A stretch of 5,686 nt of DNA from NCBI GenBank assembly GCA_965365655.1, contig CBDUCN010000329.1:1-5686 (forward strand), given 5' to 3'. The stretch is from JBFHNV01 sp965365655 (GTDB lineage Bacteria; Pseudomonadota; Gammaproteobacteria; HK1). The translations under genes and the position numbers were made by a program. The number at the start of each line of letters is the position of its first letter. Position 1 is the first letter of the stretch. The notes beneath the pieces were generated by a model. That model did not search any database. It was given only the letters and a program-made list of their open reading frames with translations, and was not told the origin of the DNA. This document shows positions 1-5,321 of this stretch, piece by piece.

Positions 1-514
1 CCAGCCGCTCGTCGAGGATGATCTCGTAGACCTGCTGCAGCTCGCTCAGCGTGAATTTCGCCGGCATGAACTGGAGAGCGATCGTGGAATACGCGAGCTT
101 GGCCTCCAGGCGCTGGCGCGCCACCTCGACCATCTCCGCGTGGTCGAACGCGAGCTCCGGCAGCTCCGCGAGCGAGAACCAGCCCACGCCCTCCGCGTTC
201 AGCGCGGCGCGCAGCTGAAGCCGCTCCGACGGCACCAGCGCGAAGTAGCACACCGCGATGGCGCGCCGGCGCGGGTCGCGCTCCGGGGCGCCGAAGGTGT
301 AGAGCTGCTCCAGGTACACGCCCGACACCCCGGTGCCTTCCTCCAGCGTGCGCATCGCGCTCGCGTCGAGGTCCTCGTCCGGTGCGAGCCGGCCGCCCGG
401 CAGCGACCACACGCCCTTGAACGGCTCGGAGCCGCGGCGCAGCAGCAGCAGCTTCAGCTCGTCGTCACGCAGCGTGAAGACGACCACGTTCGTGGTGATG
501 GCCGGTGCCGACAT
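1..514 (-). CDS. nrtR: NrtR-type Nudix-related transcriptional regulator, 3' end missing
   Basis: NrtR proteins repress NAD biosynthesis or salvage genes and release DNA on binding ADP-ribose-type ligands. The visible 171 codons start at ATG 512-514 and run off the left edge. Residues 6-130 form a Nudix fold: SLPGGRLAPDED at 37-48, then RTLEEGTGV at 55-63, then YLEQLYTFG at 67-75. The Nudix box is degenerate: against GX5EX7REUXEEXGU, the second Glu position is Thr56 and the last is Gly60, which argues against hydrolase activity and fits NrtR regulators. From about residue 142 (YSTIALQFMPAKFTLSELQQ) the NrtR C-terminal winged helix begins and is then cut. An in-frame GTG at 532 is an alternative start; neither start has a good Shine-Dalgarno. 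Palindromes just upstream fit autoregulation. The target operon, often NAD genes, would lie left of the window. The alternative is a catalytic Nudix hydrolase of the same subfamily, which the degraded box disfavours. Confidence 0.78.
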   Translation of the reverse strand, partial: MSAPAITTNVVVFTLRDDELKLLLLRRGSEPFKGVWSLPGGRLAPDEDLDASAMRTLEEGTGVSGVYLEQLYTFGAPERDPRRRAIAVCYFALVPSERLQLRAALNAEGVGWFSLAELPELAFDHAEMVEVARQRLEAKLAYSTIALQFMPAKFTLSELQQVYEIILDERL

Positions 515-534
515 CGAGAACGCTTCACTCACTA

Positions 535-551
535 AGTGTGCGACGGACACT
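535..551. promoter_or_regulatory. Operator 1, NrtR-type palindrome (start-site proximal)
   Basis: AGTGT (535-539), seven bases, then ACACT (547-551): a perfect 5-bp inverted repeat. It contains the GT-N7-AC core that I recall as the conserved centre of NrtR sites. It lies over the predicted transcription start of nrtR, so a bound dimer would block initiation. Its right half also pairs with the left half of operator 2 in a perfect 8-bp inverted repeat (545-552 with 557-564, 4-nt spacer). Confidence 0.6.
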
Positions 552-552
552 A

Positions 553-581
553 ACGATAGTGTCCCCGGTACACTTTCGCAA
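553..581 (-). promoter_or_regulatory. Sigma70-like promoter of nrtR
   Basis: Read on the minus strand, TTGCGA (plus 576-581) is followed after exactly 17 nt by TATCGT (plus 553-558). The matches to the sigma70 -35 and -10 consensus are 4 of 6 each. Transcription would start near 546, giving a leader of about 30 nt to the ATG at 514. Both palindromic operators overlap or abut this promoter: one fills the spacer, the other covers the expected start site. The assignment is from sequence only. Confidence 0.55.
558..574. promoter_or_regulatory. Operator 2, NrtR-type palindrome (promoter spacer)
   Basis: AGTGT (558-562), seven bases, then ACACT (570-574), the same architecture as operator 1, shifted by 23 bp (about two helical turns). 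It fills the spacer between the -10 and -35 hexamers of the nrtR promoter. Two identical half-site patterns with the same N7 spacing make a chance palindrome unlikely. That NrtR is the ligand is inferred from the adjacent gene and the GT-N7-AC core. Confidence 0.6.
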
Positions 582-606
582 GGGGGGTGGCGTCCGGCCG
601 CCGGGC

Positions 607-1191
607 TCAGTGCAGGGAGGCCCGCCAGGGCAGGCGCTCGACGATCGCGGCCTCGGCCGCCATCAGCGCCTCGAGCCGCGGATAGACCTCCTCGTCCGGG
701 AAGCACCGCAGCGCCATGTCCACGAACTGGTGCCCGTGCTTGGTCTCCGCCTTCCACAGGGCCGTGTAGAACCCGGCCAGGGCCGGGTCCTCGAGCGCGT
801 CGGCGACGATGCGGAAGCGCTCCGCGCCGCGGCACTCCACCACCGAGGACACCAGCAGGCGGTCCAGCAGCCGCGCGCGCCGGCCGCTTCGCATCAGCGC
901 GATCAGGGCGTTCACGTACGGGTCCGGCTCGTCCTTCACCAGCGCGACGCCGCGCGCGCGCATCAGCGCGTGCACCTGCGCGAAGTGCTCCAGCTCCTCG
1001 CGCGCGATGTCGATCAGCGCGGGCACGATGGCCTCGCACTCCGGGTACTTCACGACCAGGCTCATCGCCAGCGCGGACGCCTTGCGCTCGCAGTTCGCGT
1101 GGTCGGCGAGGAACGCGTCGAAGTCGTCGAGGATGGTCTGCACCCACTCGGGCGGCGTCGCCACGAGCAGGTCGATGCTCTTGCGGGTCAT
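607..1191 (-). CDS. miaE: tRNA-(ms2io6A37) hydroxylase MiaE
   Basis: MiaE is a non-haem di-iron monooxygenase. It hydroxylates the isopentenyl group of 2-methylthio-N6-isopentenyladenosine at position 37 of tRNAs reading UNN codons, after MiaA and MiaB. The 194-residue product is about the family's usual size. The ferritin-like four-helix ligand set is complete: Glu35 (HANCERKA), Glu66 and His69 (REELEHF), Glu119 (VVEC), Glu149 and His152 (AETKH). There is no signal peptide; it acts in the cytosol. The ATG at 1191 fits the family start, but the bases just before it (CCTCCTG on the coding strand) are the complement of a Shine-Dalgarno, so initiation is presumably weak or leader-independent. 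The gene is divergent from ispG. nrtR follows on the same strand 92 nt downstream but has its own promoter, and I see no clear terminator between them. Confidence 0.9.
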   Translation of the reverse strand: MTRKSIDLLVATPPEWVQTILDDFDAFLADHANCERKASALAMSLVVKYPECEAIVPALIDIAREELEHFAQVHALMRARGVALVKDEPDPYVNALIALMRSGRRARLLDRLLVSSVVECRGAERFRIVADALEDPALAGFYTALWKAETKHGHQFVDMALRCFPDEEVYPRLEALMAAEAAIVERLPWRASLH

Positions 1192-1224
1192 CAGGAGGAC
1201 CGTCGTGCCTGCGGGGAGCGCGAA

Positions 1225-1254
1225 AGGCTACGGGGTGGTCCGCGCAAAAGACAA
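1225..1254 (-). promoter_or_regulatory. Candidate miaE promoter
   Basis: On the minus strand TTGTCT (plus 1249-1254) is followed after 18 nt by TAGCCT (plus 1225-1230). The -35 match is fair (4 of 6) and the -10 is weak (3 of 6). The spacing and the roughly 27-nt predicted leader are reasonable, but in such GC-rich DNA this is only a suggestion. Confidence 0.25.
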
Positions 1255-1257
1255 GCC

Positions 1258-1280
1258 GCCGGGCGCGGTTTCGCGCCGGC
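1258..1280. repeat. GC-rich inverted repeat between miaE and ispG
   Basis: GGCGCG (1262-1267), loop GTTT, CGCGCC (1272-1277) is a perfect 6-bp stem. It extends with one bulged G to nine pairs between 1258-1267 and 1272-1280. It lies upstream of both predicted start sites in the divergent region and has no T-tract, so a terminator role is unlikely. An operator or no function are both possible. Confidence 0.35.
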
Positions 1281-1298
1281 CGCGGTGGCGGCTAGACT
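1269..1298 (+). promoter_or_regulatory. Candidate ispG promoter
   Basis: TAGACT (1293-1298) is a 4-of-6 match to a -10 box, 32 nt before the ispG ATG. A -35 hexamer is barely recognisable (TTTCGC, 1269-1274, 18-nt spacing). If the -10 is right, transcription starts near 1305, downstream of a TTG codon at 1301, which supports the ATG at 1331 as the real start. Confidence 0.25.
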
Positions 1299-1330
1299 GA
1301 TTGTTTCCCGGCGACCCGCAGGTCTCTGAT

Positions 1331-2581
1331 ATGACAGTGCCTTTACCGGCCTCCCGGCGCCGCAGCGTGGCCGTGGCGGTGGACTCCGTGACCGTCGGCG
1401 GGGACGCGCCGATCGTGGTGCAGTCGATGACCAACACCGACACCGCGGACGCCGCGGGCACGGCGGCGCAGGTCGAGGCGCTCGCGCGCGCCGGCTCGGA
1501 GCTGGTGCGCATCACCGTGAACACGCCCGAGGCCGCCGCCGCGGTGGCCGAGATCCGCGCCCGCCTCGACGACGCCGGCTGCCGCGTGCCGCTGGTCGGG
1601 GATTTCCACTACAACGGCCATCGCCTGCTCACGCAGTATCCCGGCTGTGCCGAGGCGCTCGCGAAGTACCGCATCAATCCCGGCAACGTGGGCTTCGGCA
1701 GGAAGAAGGACAGCCAGTTCGCGACGATGGTCGCGGTGGCCCGTGACCACGGCAAGCCGGTGCGGATCGGCGTGAACTGGGGCAGCCTGGACCAGGCGTT
1801 GCTCACCCGGCTGATGGACGCGAACGCGCGCTCGGCCGCGCCGCGCGACGCCCGCGCGGTGATGCACGAGGCGCTGGTGGTGTCGGCGCTGGACAGCGCG
1901 GAGCAGGCGGAGGCCGCGGGGCTCGCGCGCGAGCGCATCGTGCTCTCGTGCAAGGTGAGCGACGTGCAGGACCTGGTGGCCGTGTACTCCGAGCTCGCGC
2001 GGCGCAGCGACCACGCGCTCCACCTCGGGCTCACCGAGGCCGGGATGGGCTCGAAGGGCATCGTCGCGTCCACCGCGGCGATGGCCATCCTGCTGCAGCA
2101 GGGGATCGGCGACACGATCCGCGTGTCGCTCACGCCGGAGCCGGGCGGCGACCGCACCCGCGAGGTGATCGTCGCGCAGGAGATCCTGCAGACCATGGGG
2201 CTTCGCTCCTTCACGCCGCTGGTCACGGCGTGCCCGGGCTGCGGGCGCACGACCAGCACCTTCTTCCAGGAGCTCGCCAACAGCATCCAGAGCCACCTGC
2301 GCGAGCGCATGCCCGAGTGGCGCAGGCGCTACGTCGGCGTGGAGGAGATGACGGTGGCGGTGATGGGGTGCGTGGTGAACGGCCCCGGCGAGAGCAAGCA
2401 CGCGAACGTCGGGATCTCGCTGCCCGGCACCGGCGAGGCGCCGGCGGCGCCAGTGTTCGTGGACGGGCACAAGACGGTGACGCTGCGCGGCGACGCGATC
2501 GCGGCGGAGTTCACCGCGATCGTCGACGACTACGTCGCGACCCGCTACGCGCCGGTGGACGAGCCGGAGGCGGCGGAGTGA
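1331..2581 (+). CDS. ispG: 4-hydroxy-3-methylbut-2-enyl diphosphate synthase (IspG/GcpE)
   Basis: IspG carries out the penultimate step of the MEP pathway: reductive ring opening of methylerythritol cyclodiphosphate to HMBPP, using a [4Fe-4S] cluster and electrons from flavodoxin or ferredoxin. With the ATG at 1331 the protein is 416 residues. The N-terminal TIM barrel shows VQSMTNTDT (30-38) and INPGNVG (115-121). The C-terminal cluster domain shows ACPGCGRT (300-307) and MGCVVNGPGE (345-354), giving ligands Cys301, Cys304, Cys347 and Glu354. The 7-residue Cys-to-Glu spacing equals that of E. coli. It is longer than the 372-residue E. coli enzyme, as in many betaproteobacteria, with extra sequence around 160-190 and between Cys304 and Cys347. 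A TTG at 1301 would add ten residues but is probably not transcribed. AGG at 1320-1322 is a modest ribosome site. The stop overlaps the next gene. Cytosolic. Confidence 0.96.
   Translation: MTVPLPASRRRSVAVAVDSVTVGGDAPIVVQSMTNTDTADAAGTAAQVEALARAGSELVRITVNTPEAAAAVAEIRARLDDAGCRVPLVGDFHYNGHRLLTQYPGCAEALAKYRINPGNVGFGRKKDSQFATMVAVARDHGKPVRIGVNWGSLDQALLTRLMDANARSAAPRDARAVMHEALVVSALDSAEQAEAAGLARERIVLSCKVSDVQDLVAVYSELARRSDHALHLGLTEAGMGSKGIVASTAAMAILLQQGIGDTIRVSLTPEPGGDRTREVIVAQEILQTMGLRSFTPLVTACPGCGRTTSTFFQELANSIQSHLRERMPEWRRRYVGVEEMTVAVMGCVVNGPGESKHANVGISLPGTGEAPAAPVFVDGHKTVTLRGDAIAAEFTAIVDDYVATRYAPVDEPEAAE
2566..2570 (+). promoter_or_regulatory. Ribosome binding site of the FimV-like gene, inside ispG
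   Basis: GGAGG lies 7 nt before the GTG at 2578, within the last codons of ispG. It decides the start of the FimV-like gene and, with the GTGA overlap of stop and start, indicates translational coupling. Confidence 0.6.
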
Positions 2582-3024
2582 GCGCGCGCCGGGCGCACAC
2601 GGCGCGGCCGCGCGCCGTCGGCCGCCGCGCCGCGGCGCTCGCTGCGGCCGTGATCGTCGCGGCCGCCGCGCTGGCGGCGTCGCCGCCGGCCGCGGCGGTG
2701 GGCCTCGGCGCGCTGGAGGTGCAGTCCGGCCTCAACGAGCCGTTCCGCGCGCGCATCCCGCTGGCCGGGCTCGCGCCCGGAGAGGCGGCGCTGCTGACCG
2801 CGCGGCTTGCCGGCGACGACGCGTACGCGCGCTTCGGCCTGGAGCGCGGCCTCGTCGCGCCGCAGCTGCGTTTCCGCGCGGTCGCGAGCGGCGAGCGCGG
2901 CGGGCACGTGCTGATCACCGGCGACGCGCTGCTGCGCGAGCCTGTGTTCAGCTTCATCCTCGAGGTGGACGGCAGCGGCGGGACCGTGCAGCGGCGCTAC
3001 GACGTGGTGCTCGAGCTGCGTTGA
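2578..3024 (+). CDS. Secreted stand-alone FimV N-terminal-domain protein
   Basis: The 148-residue product has an Arg-rich N-terminus (RRAHTARPRAVGRR), a hydrophobic Ala/Val segment (about 18-34) and a likely signal-peptidase site after Ala38-Ala39-Ala40. The mature part begins VGLGALEVQSGLNEPFRARI. It continues with an acidic helix region, LRFRA at 97-101, a VLITGD strand, the REPVFSFILEV block (120-130), and RYDVVLEL at the end. This is the periplasmic N-terminal domain of FimV/HubP, which starts with LGxxxxxSxLNxPL and contains a REPxLxFLVEV block. Full FimV proteins continue with LysM, a membrane segment and a TPR-like cytoplasmic part; here a stop follows the domain and a convergent gene begins 31 nt later, so nothing more is encoded. 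GTG 2578 is chosen for its GGAGG site and 4-nt overlap with the ispG stop. Role unknown; a periplasmic envelope or pilus-related function is an inference. Confidence 0.8.
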   Translation: MSARRAHTARPRAVGRRAAALAAAVIVAAAALAASPPAAAVGLGALEVQSGLNEPFRARIPLAGLAPGEAALLTARLAGDDAYARFGLERGLVAPQLRFRAVASGERGGHVLITGDALLREPVFSFILEVDGSGGTVQRRYDVVLELR

Positions 3025-3055
3025 CGGCGTGTGGCGGCGGTGCCGCGACGCGCGC

Positions 3056-3556
3056 TCACCTCAGCGCGTTGAAGCCCGCGGTGAAGCCGAGCAGCGACAC
3101 CGGCACCGAGATCTCCTGGCCCGACGGGTCGAAGAACGCGACGCGCGCCCAGCGCCCGCCCTTCAGCGCCGCGATCAGCTCCTGGCCCAGGGCCAGCGGC
3201 GCGACACAGCCCGCGCCGTCGCAGCGTTCGTAGCGCAGTCGCACCGGCTGGCCGTCGTCGACGGTGACGCTGACGCCGCCGGGCAGCGACACGCCCAGGG
3301 GCAGCACGAAGAACGCGGCGGGCTTGTCGTCCAGCAGGTACCCGACGGCCACGTCGAGCAGCCGCTTCTGCTGCTCCTTGAGCAGGAGCCGCTGGAAGAT
3401 CACGCACTTGCGCGGCTTGTCGTCCGTCGCCGCCTCGCAGCGCACGGTCCAGTCCTTGAAGCTGGCCCCGTCCTCCGGCTCTGCGGCGGGCGCGGCCATC
3501 GCCGCTGCCAGGGTCAGGACCAGCGCCGGGCCGGTCGCGAGAAGGGGACGTGGCAC
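3056..3556 (-). CDS. IalB-family periplasmic protein (invasion-associated locus B-like)
   Basis: The 166-residue product has a signal peptide (hydrophobic core about 10-22, likely cleavage after Ala24 or Ala25). It also has the IalB layout: SFKDWTVRCE (32-41), Cys51 in KCVIFQ, FFVLPLGVSLPGGVSV (82-97), ERCDGAGCVAPL (110-121) and the terminal PVSLLGF (152-158). Four cysteines at 40, 51, 112 and 117 suggest two disulfides in the periplasm. IalB was named for a Bartonella erythrocyte-invasion locus, but homologues are widespread in non-pathogenic proteobacteria and their biochemical role is unclear, so no virulence role should be inferred. The start is GTG at 3556 with a weak GAGAG-type ribosome site upstream. 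It converges on the FimV-like gene with 31 nt between stops and diverges from the phosphodiesterase gene, so it is probably transcribed alone. Confidence 0.85.
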   Translation of the reverse strand: MPRPLLATGPALVLTLAAAMAAPAAEPEDGASFKDWTVRCEAATDDKPRKCVIFQRLLLKEQQKRLLDVAVGYLLDDKPAAFFVLPLGVSLPGGVSVTVDDGQPVRLRYERCDGAGCVAPLALGQELIAALKGGRWARVAFFDPSGQEISVPVSLLGFTAGFNALR

Positions 3557-3636
3557 GAGAACTCTCTGGGTGGGGCGGGCGCGTGGAGACGCGTGAAAGA
3601 GGCACGCCCATCGTGCGGGCGCACGCGCGAGCCGTT

Positions 3637-3666
3637 ACTGTAGTCGACGCCCACGCGCCCGGCCAA
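3637..3666 (-). promoter_or_regulatory. Candidate promoter of the IalB-like gene
   Basis: On the minus strand TTGGCC (plus 3661-3666), 18 nt, then TACAGT (plus 3637-3642), each matching 4 of 6 consensus bases. It would give a leader of about 74 nt. That leader contains two short perfect inverted repeats: CGCGT/ACGCG at 3580-3593 and CGTGC/GCACG at 3612-3625. No convincing promoter for the divergent phosphodiesterase gene was found in 3557-3766. Confidence 0.3.
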
Positions 3667-3766
3667 CTCGCCGCCGCCGCCCGCAGGGCGCGCGGTCGCC
3701 GGTACGCCCCGAGCGGCGCGGCAGGGGCGCGTTCGAGATCGATTCCCCGAGGTCGAAGCCAGAACG

Positions 3767-4960
3767 ATGAGCGATTCCGCGTCTGCCGGCGGCTGGTCGC
3801 GCCCCGACTACGGCGGCCAGGGCCTCGTGAACCTGATGGCGTCCATCCGCAAGGGCCTCGGCCGCGCGCATGACCCGGAGGCGCCGGCGGAGTGCACGGC
3901 GATGCCGGCGGCGCGCATCGCCGCGGCGCGCCACGTGGTGCTGCTGGTGATCGACGGTCTGGGCCGCGAGCAGCTCGACCGGCACGCGCCGGACGGCTTC
4001 CTCGCCGGCGCGCGGGTGGGGGACCTGAGCTCGGTGTTCCCGAGCACCACCGCGAGCGCGGTGACGACCTTCATGACGGGGGATCCACCGCGCCGCCACG
4101 GGCTGATCGGCTGGCACCTGTGGTTCCGCACGCTGGGCGTGGTGGGCGCGCCGCTGCCGTTCCGCATCCGCGGCAGCGACGTGAGCCTGGCGTGCCTCGG
4201 GGTGGACGCCCCGCGGCTGTTCGGCACGCGCGCGCTGGCGTCGCGGCTCGCCCGGCGCAGCGTGCTGCTGCACCCGCAGCACCTGTGCGGCACGCCGTAC
4301 ACGGATGCCCACCGCGGCGGCGCCGACGTGCGGCCGTTCGCGAGCCTGGAGGAGCTGTGCGAGCGCCTGATCGAGGTCTCCCGCGAGCGCGAGCCCTCGT
4401 ACGTCTACGCGTACTGGCCGGAGCTGGACAGCCTGTCCCACGCGTACGGCGCGGGCAGCGAGCGGGCCGGCGAGCACCTGCGCGCGATCGACCGCGCGCT
4501 CGCGCGGTGCGCGCCGCGGCTTCGCGGCAGCGGCACGCGGGTGCTCGTGACCGCCGATCACGGCTTCGTGGACACGTGCCCGGACACGCGCCTCGCGCTG
4601 TCGGATCACCCGGCGCTCGCGGACACGCTCGCACTGCCGCTGTGCGGGGAGCCGCGGCTGGCCCTGTGCTACGTGCGCCCGGGCGCGGAATCCGTTTTCG
4701 AGGCGTACGTGGACGAGCGCCTCGCACACGCGGCGCACTGGCGGCGCGCGGGCGACGTGATCGCCGACGGGCTGCTGGGCCCGGGCCCCGATCACCCGGA
4801 GCTCGCGCTCCGCCTCGGCAGTCACGTCCTGTTCCTGCGCGGGCGTCACTGTCTCACCGACCGCGTGCCGGGCGAGCGGCGGCCTTTCGAGCAGGTCGGG
4901 GTGCACGGCGGGATGAGCGACGCCGAGCTCAGGGTGCCGCTGGCCGTGCTCGGCGATTGA
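3767..4960 (+). CDS. Alkaline-phosphatase-superfamily phosphodiesterase (type I PDE / nucleotide pyrophosphatase fold)
   Basis: The 397-residue protein belongs to the metal-dependent alkaline phosphatase superfamily, which hydrolyses phosphomonoesters or diesters through a Thr or Ser nucleophile and two metal ions, usually zinc. The full residue set is visible: Asp63 (LLVIDGLG), nucleophile Thr95 (VFPSTTASA, followed by TGDPPRRHGL), Asp221 and His225 (ELDSLSHAYG), Asp264 and His265 (VTADHGF), and His380 (GVHGGMSDAE). The N-terminus lacks a signal peptide and carries a PDYGGQGLVNLMASI block (13-27) that I recall from related uncharacterised family members, so the enzyme is probably cytosolic, unusual for this superfamily. 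Substrate unknown. The ATG at 3767 has no strong ribosome site; GAGG at 3749-3752 is 14 nt away. It stands alone on the plus strand, divergent from the IalB-like gene. A long open frame opposite it is a GC artefact. Confidence 0.88.
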   Translation: MSDSASAGGWSRPDYGGQGLVNLMASIRKGLGRAHDPEAPAECTAMPAARIAAARHVVLLVIDGLGREQLDRHAPDGFLAGARVGDLSSVFPSTTASAVTTFMTGDPPRRHGLIGWHLWFRTLGVVGAPLPFRIRGSDVSLACLGVDAPRLFGTRALASRLARRSVLLHPQHLCGTPYTDAHRGGADVRPFASLEELCERLIEVSREREPSYVYAYWPELDSLSHAYGAGSERAGEHLRAIDRALARCAPRLRGSGTRVLVTADHGFVDTCPDTRLALSDHPALADTLALPLCGEPRLALCYVRPGAESVFEAYVDERLAHAAHWRRAGDVIADGLLGPGPDHPELALRLGSHVLFLRGRHCLTDRVPGERRPFEQVGVHGGMSDAELRVPLAVLGD

Positions 4961-5008
4961 CGACGCGTCCCCGGGCGGCATTCCCCGGCGCCCCCACCTG
5001 GCGTGGCG

Positions 5009-5023
5009 GCTACCGTGGGTAGC
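5009..5023. repeat. Inverted repeat GCTACC-GTG-GGTAGC, operator-like
   Basis: A perfect 6-bp inverted repeat with a 3-nt spacer. The GGTAGC half recurs directly at 5032-5037, overlapping the -35 hexamer of the promoter candidate. Placement next to a promoter suggests a repressor site, but no family is recognised. Confidence 0.35.
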
Positions 5024-5027
5024 GGAG

Positions 5028-5056
5028 TTGCGGTAGCATCGCGGCCCGGATTTAAG
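5028..5056 (+). promoter_or_regulatory. Candidate promoter for pntA
   Basis: TTGCGG (5028-5033), 17 nt, TTTAAG (5051-5056): 3-4 and 4 matches to the sigma70 hexamers at ideal spacing, in a locally AT-richer patch. Transcription from here would give a leader of about 260 nt before pntA, long enough for structured regulatory RNA. A closer promoter is not excluded. Confidence 0.35.
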
Positions 5057-5221
5057 CCCCGCCCGCGCGAAGCTCCGGCCCGCGCCTGCGGCGCCGCTTC
5101 CCGCCGCATTCCTCATCAGGTTCTTTCATCCACCAGGCAATGGTTACAGCGCGCGGACGCACGTGGGCGGACGATGGGCGGGGCACTCGTGGCATCCGCG
5201 AAGCGCCGCACGCCGGGGCCG

Positions 5222-5238
5222 GCGCGGGTGACCCGCGC
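5222..5238 (+). repeat. Hairpin 1 in the pntA leader
   Basis: GCGCGGG (5222-5228), TGA, CCCGCGC (5232-5238): a perfect 7-bp all-GC stem. It has no T-tract, so it is not a standard terminator. Confidence 0.4.
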
Positions 5239-5268
5239 GGGGGCCATCCGTTACTTTCGATCGTCGCG

Positions 5269-5286
5269 GTTCCGCGCGTGCGGAAC
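5269..5286 (+). repeat. Hairpin 2 in the pntA leader
   Basis: GTTCCGC (5269-5275), GCGT, GCGGAAC (5280-5286): a perfect 7-bp stem with a tetraloop, extended by flanking CGCG/CGCG pairs with one bulge. It ends 35 nt before the pntA ATG, so it lies near but not over the ribosome site. Confidence 0.45.
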
Positions 5287-5309
5287 GCGAGACCGGTTTC
5301 CGACGCAGT

Positions 5310-5314
5310 GAGGT
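5310..5314 (+). promoter_or_regulatory. Ribosome binding site of pntA
   Basis: GAGGT, with 7 to 8 nt to the ATG at 5322; it fixes the pntA start. Confidence 0.6.
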
Positions 5315-5321
5315 CGCGCAG

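Larger units (their letters stand above)
4961..5321. other. Non-coding region upstream of pntA
   Basis: These 361 nt contain no credible gene. Open frames here have no recognisable family sequence and no ribosome site. The region holds a weak GC stem after the phosphodiesterase gene (CCGGG 4971-4975, CCCGG 4984-4988, no T-tract), an inverted repeat and promoter candidate near 5009-5056, a patch of distinctly lower G+C around 5105-5145, and two perfect hairpins at 5222-5286 before the pntA ribosome site. No tRNA-like fold and no NrtR-type AGTGT-N7-ACACT site was found. Confidence 0.6.

Noticed and set aside
590..606. Possible terminator between miaE and nrtR
   Set aside because: Only a short CCGG-type stem and no T-tract on the transcribed strand.
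333..1329. Long plus-strand frames across nrtR and miaE
   Set aside because: Proline/arginine/serine-rich products without family features, antisense to two recognised genes.
1343..2470. 375-codon open frame opposite ispG
   Set aside because: His/Arg/Ala-rich composition and full overlap with the unmistakable ispG; a GC-driven shadow.
1948..2577. Upstream extension of the FimV-like frame into ispG
   Set aside because: The extension is Arg/Ala/Gly-rich nonsense sequence out of frame with ispG; the signal peptide and GGAGG site place the start at 2578.
3025..3055. Bidirectional terminator between the convergent FimV-like and IalB-like genes
   Set aside because: The 31-nt gap shows no perfect stem of useful length and no T-tract.
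3635..5116. 493-codon open frame on the minus strand opposite the phosphodiesterase gene
   Set aside because: Low-complexity Arg/Ala/His-rich product with no recognisable domain, lying across a gene with a complete catalytic site; typical antisense frame in high-GC DNA.
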